Assembly (NCBI GenBank): GCA_945957305.1
Contig: CAMFLN010000096.1
Span: forward strand, 1 to 8,413
Source: an uncultured Planctomycetaceae bacterium
GTDB taxonomy: Bacteria; Planctomycetota; Planctomycetia; Pirellulales; JACPPG01
DNA: 8,413 nucleotides
Reading direction: 5' to 3'
The notes under the pieces were generated by a model. The model was given only the letters and a program-made list of their open reading frames with translations, did no database searches and was not told where the DNA came from. Shown here piece by piece: positions 6,865 through 8,413 of the stretch. Position 1 is the stretch's first letter, and every line of letters starts with the position of its first letter. The position numbers and the translations under genes are program-made.

Positions 6865-6885
6865 ACAGCGAACGGTTGTCGCTGT
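6865..6885. terminator. Stem-loop 1 between convergent genes (terminator candidate)
   Basis: ACAGCGA (6865-6871) pairs perfectly with TCGCTGT (6879-6885) around a 7-base loop, 19 bases after the GT87 stop codon. There is no T-run on either side. Its place between two convergent genes fits transcription termination or 3'-end protection. Confidence 0.4.
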
Positions 6886-6893
6886 GAGATCCT

Positions 6894-6938
6894 GCAAGGC
6901 GAGCCAGTCGAGTTCGCGAGATCGGGCGCTCGCCTTGC
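6894..6938. terminator. Stem-loop 2 between convergent genes, 11-bp perfect stem
   Basis: GCAAGGCGAGC (6894-6904) and GCTCGCCTTGC (6928-6938) form an uninterrupted 11-bp stem with a 23-base loop. It is the longest perfect inverted repeat I noticed in the window. It lies 17 bases beyond the stop codon of the minus-strand DUF1992 gene and eight bases from stem-loop 1. A U-tract is missing in both directions, so the mechanism is open; a bidirectional terminator is the simplest reading. Confidence 0.45.
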
Positions 6939-6955
6939 CGGATCGCAGTCGGCTC

Positions 6956-7153
6956 TTAGCTCGGCGGCGCCCACTGCGGCAGATCGGTCAAACCTTCGCG
7001 AGCGAGCTTGCGCCGCAGCCACCAATGCGGGTCATACTCTTCGTCGAAGATCGGGTGCGGACGGCCAAAGCCCGGCAAATTCTCGAATTGTCCGCTGTCG
7101 ATTGCGGCGCGCAGCTTATCTTCCGCCACGATCTGAATGGCGCGCCCTGACAT
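6956..7153 (-). CDS. Small DUF1992 (DnaJ-homologue C28 conserved domain, YhdN-like) protein
   Basis: The 65-residue protein consists almost entirely of a DUF1992 domain. The recognisable core is VAEDKLRAAIDSGQFENLPG (9-28), continuing GFGRP (28-32), then DPHWWLRRKL (41-50). The pattern of an amphipathic helix ending in G(E/Q)F(D/E)NLPG-x-G-(K/R)P is diagnostic for this family. No J-domain is attached; the biochemical role is unknown. The gene is convergent with the GT87 gene and divergent from the cardiolipin synthase gene. The start is uncertain: ATG at 7153 is the first ATG in frame but has only GGA directly in front, while a strong AAGGAG site (7187-7182) serves an ATG at 7175 in another frame. 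Either initiation is coupled to that short frame, or a single-base difference hides a longer N-terminus. Confidence 0.8.
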   Translation of the reverse strand: MSGRAIQIVAEDKLRAAIDSGQFENLPGFGRPHPIFDEEYDPHWWLRRKLAREGLTDLPQWAPPS

Positions 7154-7175
7154 TCCAATTGTTGGCGTTAGCCAT
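7116..7175 (-). other. 19-codon out-of-frame ORF with strong ribosome site, overlapping the DUF1992 start
   Basis: ATG 7175 follows AAGGAG (complement of 7182-7187) with ideal 6-base spacing, and would give the 19-residue peptide MANANNWNVRARHSDRGGR. It stops at TAA (7118-7116), after passing over the DUF1992 ATG at 7153 in a different frame. It could be a leader peptide coupled to the main gene, or the true N-terminus separated by an indel. The peptide itself resembles nothing I know. Confidence 0.3.
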
Positions 7176-7262
7176 GCGCTACTCCTTCAATTCATGCACG
7201 GGACGAGTTGTTGCCCGGCACAGGGTAAGCCTACGACCTGTGACGCCGCCCAAGCATCACTG

Positions 7263-7290
7263 ATTATAGGCCCGCTTGCGATTCTTCCCA
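7263..7290 (-). promoter_or_regulatory. Promoter candidate for the DUF1992 gene
   Basis: On the minus strand TGGGAA (7290-7285) is followed after 16 bases by a perfect TATAAT (7268-7263). The -35 matches only three of six consensus bases, but the -10 is perfect. Transcription from here would give a leader of about 80 bases to ATG 7175 or about 100 bases to ATG 7153. Confidence 0.4.
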
Positions 7291-7319
7291 CCGCAGTGGT
7301 GTGGCCGACCTATGTTTCC

Positions 7320-7348
7320 TTGGCGACCGGCGCAGACGCGTTTATAGT
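7320..7348 (+). promoter_or_regulatory. Promoter candidate for the cardiolipin synthase gene
   Basis: TTGGCG (7320-7325, four of six -35 matches) and TATAGT (7343-7348, five of six -10 matches) are separated by exactly 17 bases. The predicted start of transcription, near 7355, leaves a leader of about 55 bases before ATG 7410. With the minus-strand site at 7263-7290 it makes a divergent promoter pair. Confidence 0.45.
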
Positions 7349-7409
7349 CCAGACACAACGCATCAGGCCGGCTGCCCCCGGACAAGATCAGAATTGCAGA
7401 GTCCAGTCC

Positions 7410-8413
7410 ATGCTCGACATGTTCGATTCGCCAGCTTGGGTGACAACCACGCTGTTGATTACGGATTGGTTGATACGCTTGGGATTGTCGGTGCGGTTGA
7501 TTATGCGCGGCCGGCCGGTCGGCTACACCTTGGCCTGGCTGGCCATAGTGTTGATCTTTCCAATCTTCGGCGCGGCGGTCTACTTGATGTTTGGCGAATT
7601 GCGACTCGGTCGCCGCCGCGCGGATTGGGCTGCCAAGATTCACGGGATTTATCGCGAGTGGGTTGCGGATCTCAACCACCGCAACCCGGTGCAATGGCAG
7701 CAACTGGGCCCCGACTGCCATGCCTTGGCTCGCTTATGCGATCAATTGATCGGCATTCCGGCGCTACCGGGAAATGAATGCCGGCTGCTCGACAAGGCGG
7801 CGACGACCTTTCGCGCACTAGTCGATGATATCGACCACGCGCAGCGCACCGTCCATCTGGAATTCTATATCTGGAACAAAGGGGGGGATGCCGACGAGGT
7901 GGTCGAGGCTCTCTTGCACGCGAGCCAGCGCGGCGTTACTTGCCGCGTTCTGATCGACTCCGTGGGAAGCCATGATTTCATGAACAGCGACTTGCCCGTG
8001 CGGCTGCGCGAAGGGGGCGTGCAGTTGCATGCCGCGTTGCCTGTGGGCCTGGTGCGCATGCTGTTTTACCGGCTCGACCTGCGACTACATCGCAAGATCG
8101 CTGTAATCGATGGCGAAATCGCCTACACCGGCAGCATGAACCTGGTCGATCCCCGCTTTTTCAAACGCGACGCGGGCGTGGGCCCCTGGGTCGATGCCAT
8201 GGTCCGCCTGCGCGGCCCGGCCGTCGAAGCGCTGGGCGTCACGTTCCTGGAAGACTGGGAAGCCGAAACGGGCGAAAGCATCGAGCAGCTGCGACAAACC
8301 GGCGATGTGCACGCCGTCGCCGAAGCCGGACAAGCCGTGGTGCAAGCCATTCCCTCCGGGCCGGTGTTGCCCTCGCAGGCGATCGAGTCGGTGCTGATCT
8401 CGACGATCTACGG
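7410..8413 (+). CDS. cls: Cardiolipin synthase (phospholipase D superfamily), 3' end outside the window
   Basis: The visible 334 codons encode the N-terminal part of a bacterial cardiolipin synthase, a membrane enzyme that joins two phosphatidylglycerol molecules and releases glycerol. Two membrane segments (about residues 10-31 and 38-62) come first, ending in the family-typical YLMFGE (59-64) and an Arg cluster. The first PLD domain follows: HLEFYIWNKGG (149-159), GVTCRVLIDSVGS (175-187), and a perfect HxKx4Dx6GSxN catalytic motif with H227, K229, D234, G241, S242 and N244. The second PLD motif would lie beyond position 8413; full-length enzymes are about 480 residues. ATG 7410 is chosen because GCAGAG (7396-7401) lies eight bases upstream; ATG 7419 is in frame but worse placed. 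No frame break is seen up to the edge. A related PLD-type phospholipid synthase with another substrate cannot be excluded. Confidence 0.9.
   Translation, partial: MLDMFDSPAWVTTTLLITDWLIRLGLSVRLIMRGRPVGYTLAWLAIVLIFPIFGAAVYLMFGELRLGRRRADWAAKIHGIYREWVADLNHRNPVQWQQLGPDCHALARLCDQLIGIPALPGNECRLLDKAATTFRALVDDIDHAQRTVHLEFYIWNKGGDADEVVEALLHASQRGVTCRVLIDSVGSHDFMNSDLPVRLREGGVQLHAALPVGLVRMLFYRLDLRLHRKIAVIDGEIAYTGSMNLVDPRFFKRDAGVGPWVDAMVRLRGPAVEALGVTFLEDWEAETGESIEQLRQTGDVHAVAEAGQAVVQAIPSGPVLPSQAIESVLISTIY

Noticed and set aside
6589..7263. 224-codon plus-strand frame across the GT87 end and the DUF1992 gene
   Set aside because: It is Arg/Ser/Ala-rich without a domain and overlaps two recognised genes in other frames.
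7257..7721. 154-codon minus-strand frame opposite the cardiolipin synthase start
   Set aside because: Antisense to a clear membrane enzyme N-terminus and to its promoter region; no family resemblance.

Overview
The window is a GC-rich bacterial chromosomal segment with tightly packed genes and no sign of a mobile element, tRNA, rRNA or CRISPR array. Gene content and style suggest a planctomycete of the Pirellulales type: an ECF sigma factor coupled to an anti-sigma-like membrane protein with a large extracytoplasmic part, a GT87 membrane glycosyltransferase, and a stand-alone DUF1992 mini-protein. This taxonomic call is inferred from protein style, not from a marker gene.

Left part (1-3075): a short upstream region with a 12-bp perfect palindrome precedes a two-gene operon. 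An ECF-type sigma factor (155-778) overlaps by ATGA a 766-residue protein (775-3075). That protein has an anti-sigma-like cytoplasmic N-terminus without zinc ligands, one membrane helix, a low-complexity linker and a YfbK-type von Willebrand A module with an intact MIDAS. The likely logic is that the membrane protein senses something outside the cytoplasm and controls the sigma factor. This is the most interesting unit of the window.

Middle part (3076-6845): a gap of about 370 bases without a credible gene holds several stem-loops and a possible -10 box. It is followed by three same-strand genes for envelope sugar chemistry: a GT2 polyprenyl-phosphate sugar synthase-like enzyme (3444-4328), a YdjC/ChbG-type carbohydrate deacetylase (4528-5499) and a GT87 polytopic glycosyltransferase (5532-6845). 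A plausible joint pathway is that GT2 charges a polyprenyl-phosphate carrier with a sugar, GT87 transfers a carrier-linked sugar on the outer face, and the YdjC enzyme trims an N-acetyl group. The substrates cannot be read from the sequence.

Right part (6846-8413): two tandem perfect stem-loops separate the GT87 gene from a convergent small DUF1992 gene on the minus strand (6956-7153). That gene and a cardiolipin synthase gene (7410 to the window edge) are transcribed divergently from a 256-base spacer with a promoter-like sequence for each direction. The cardiolipin synthase is cut by the window end after its first PLD motif. The best Shine-Dalgarno sequence of the DUF1992 gene serves an ATG in another reading frame, which deserves a second look.
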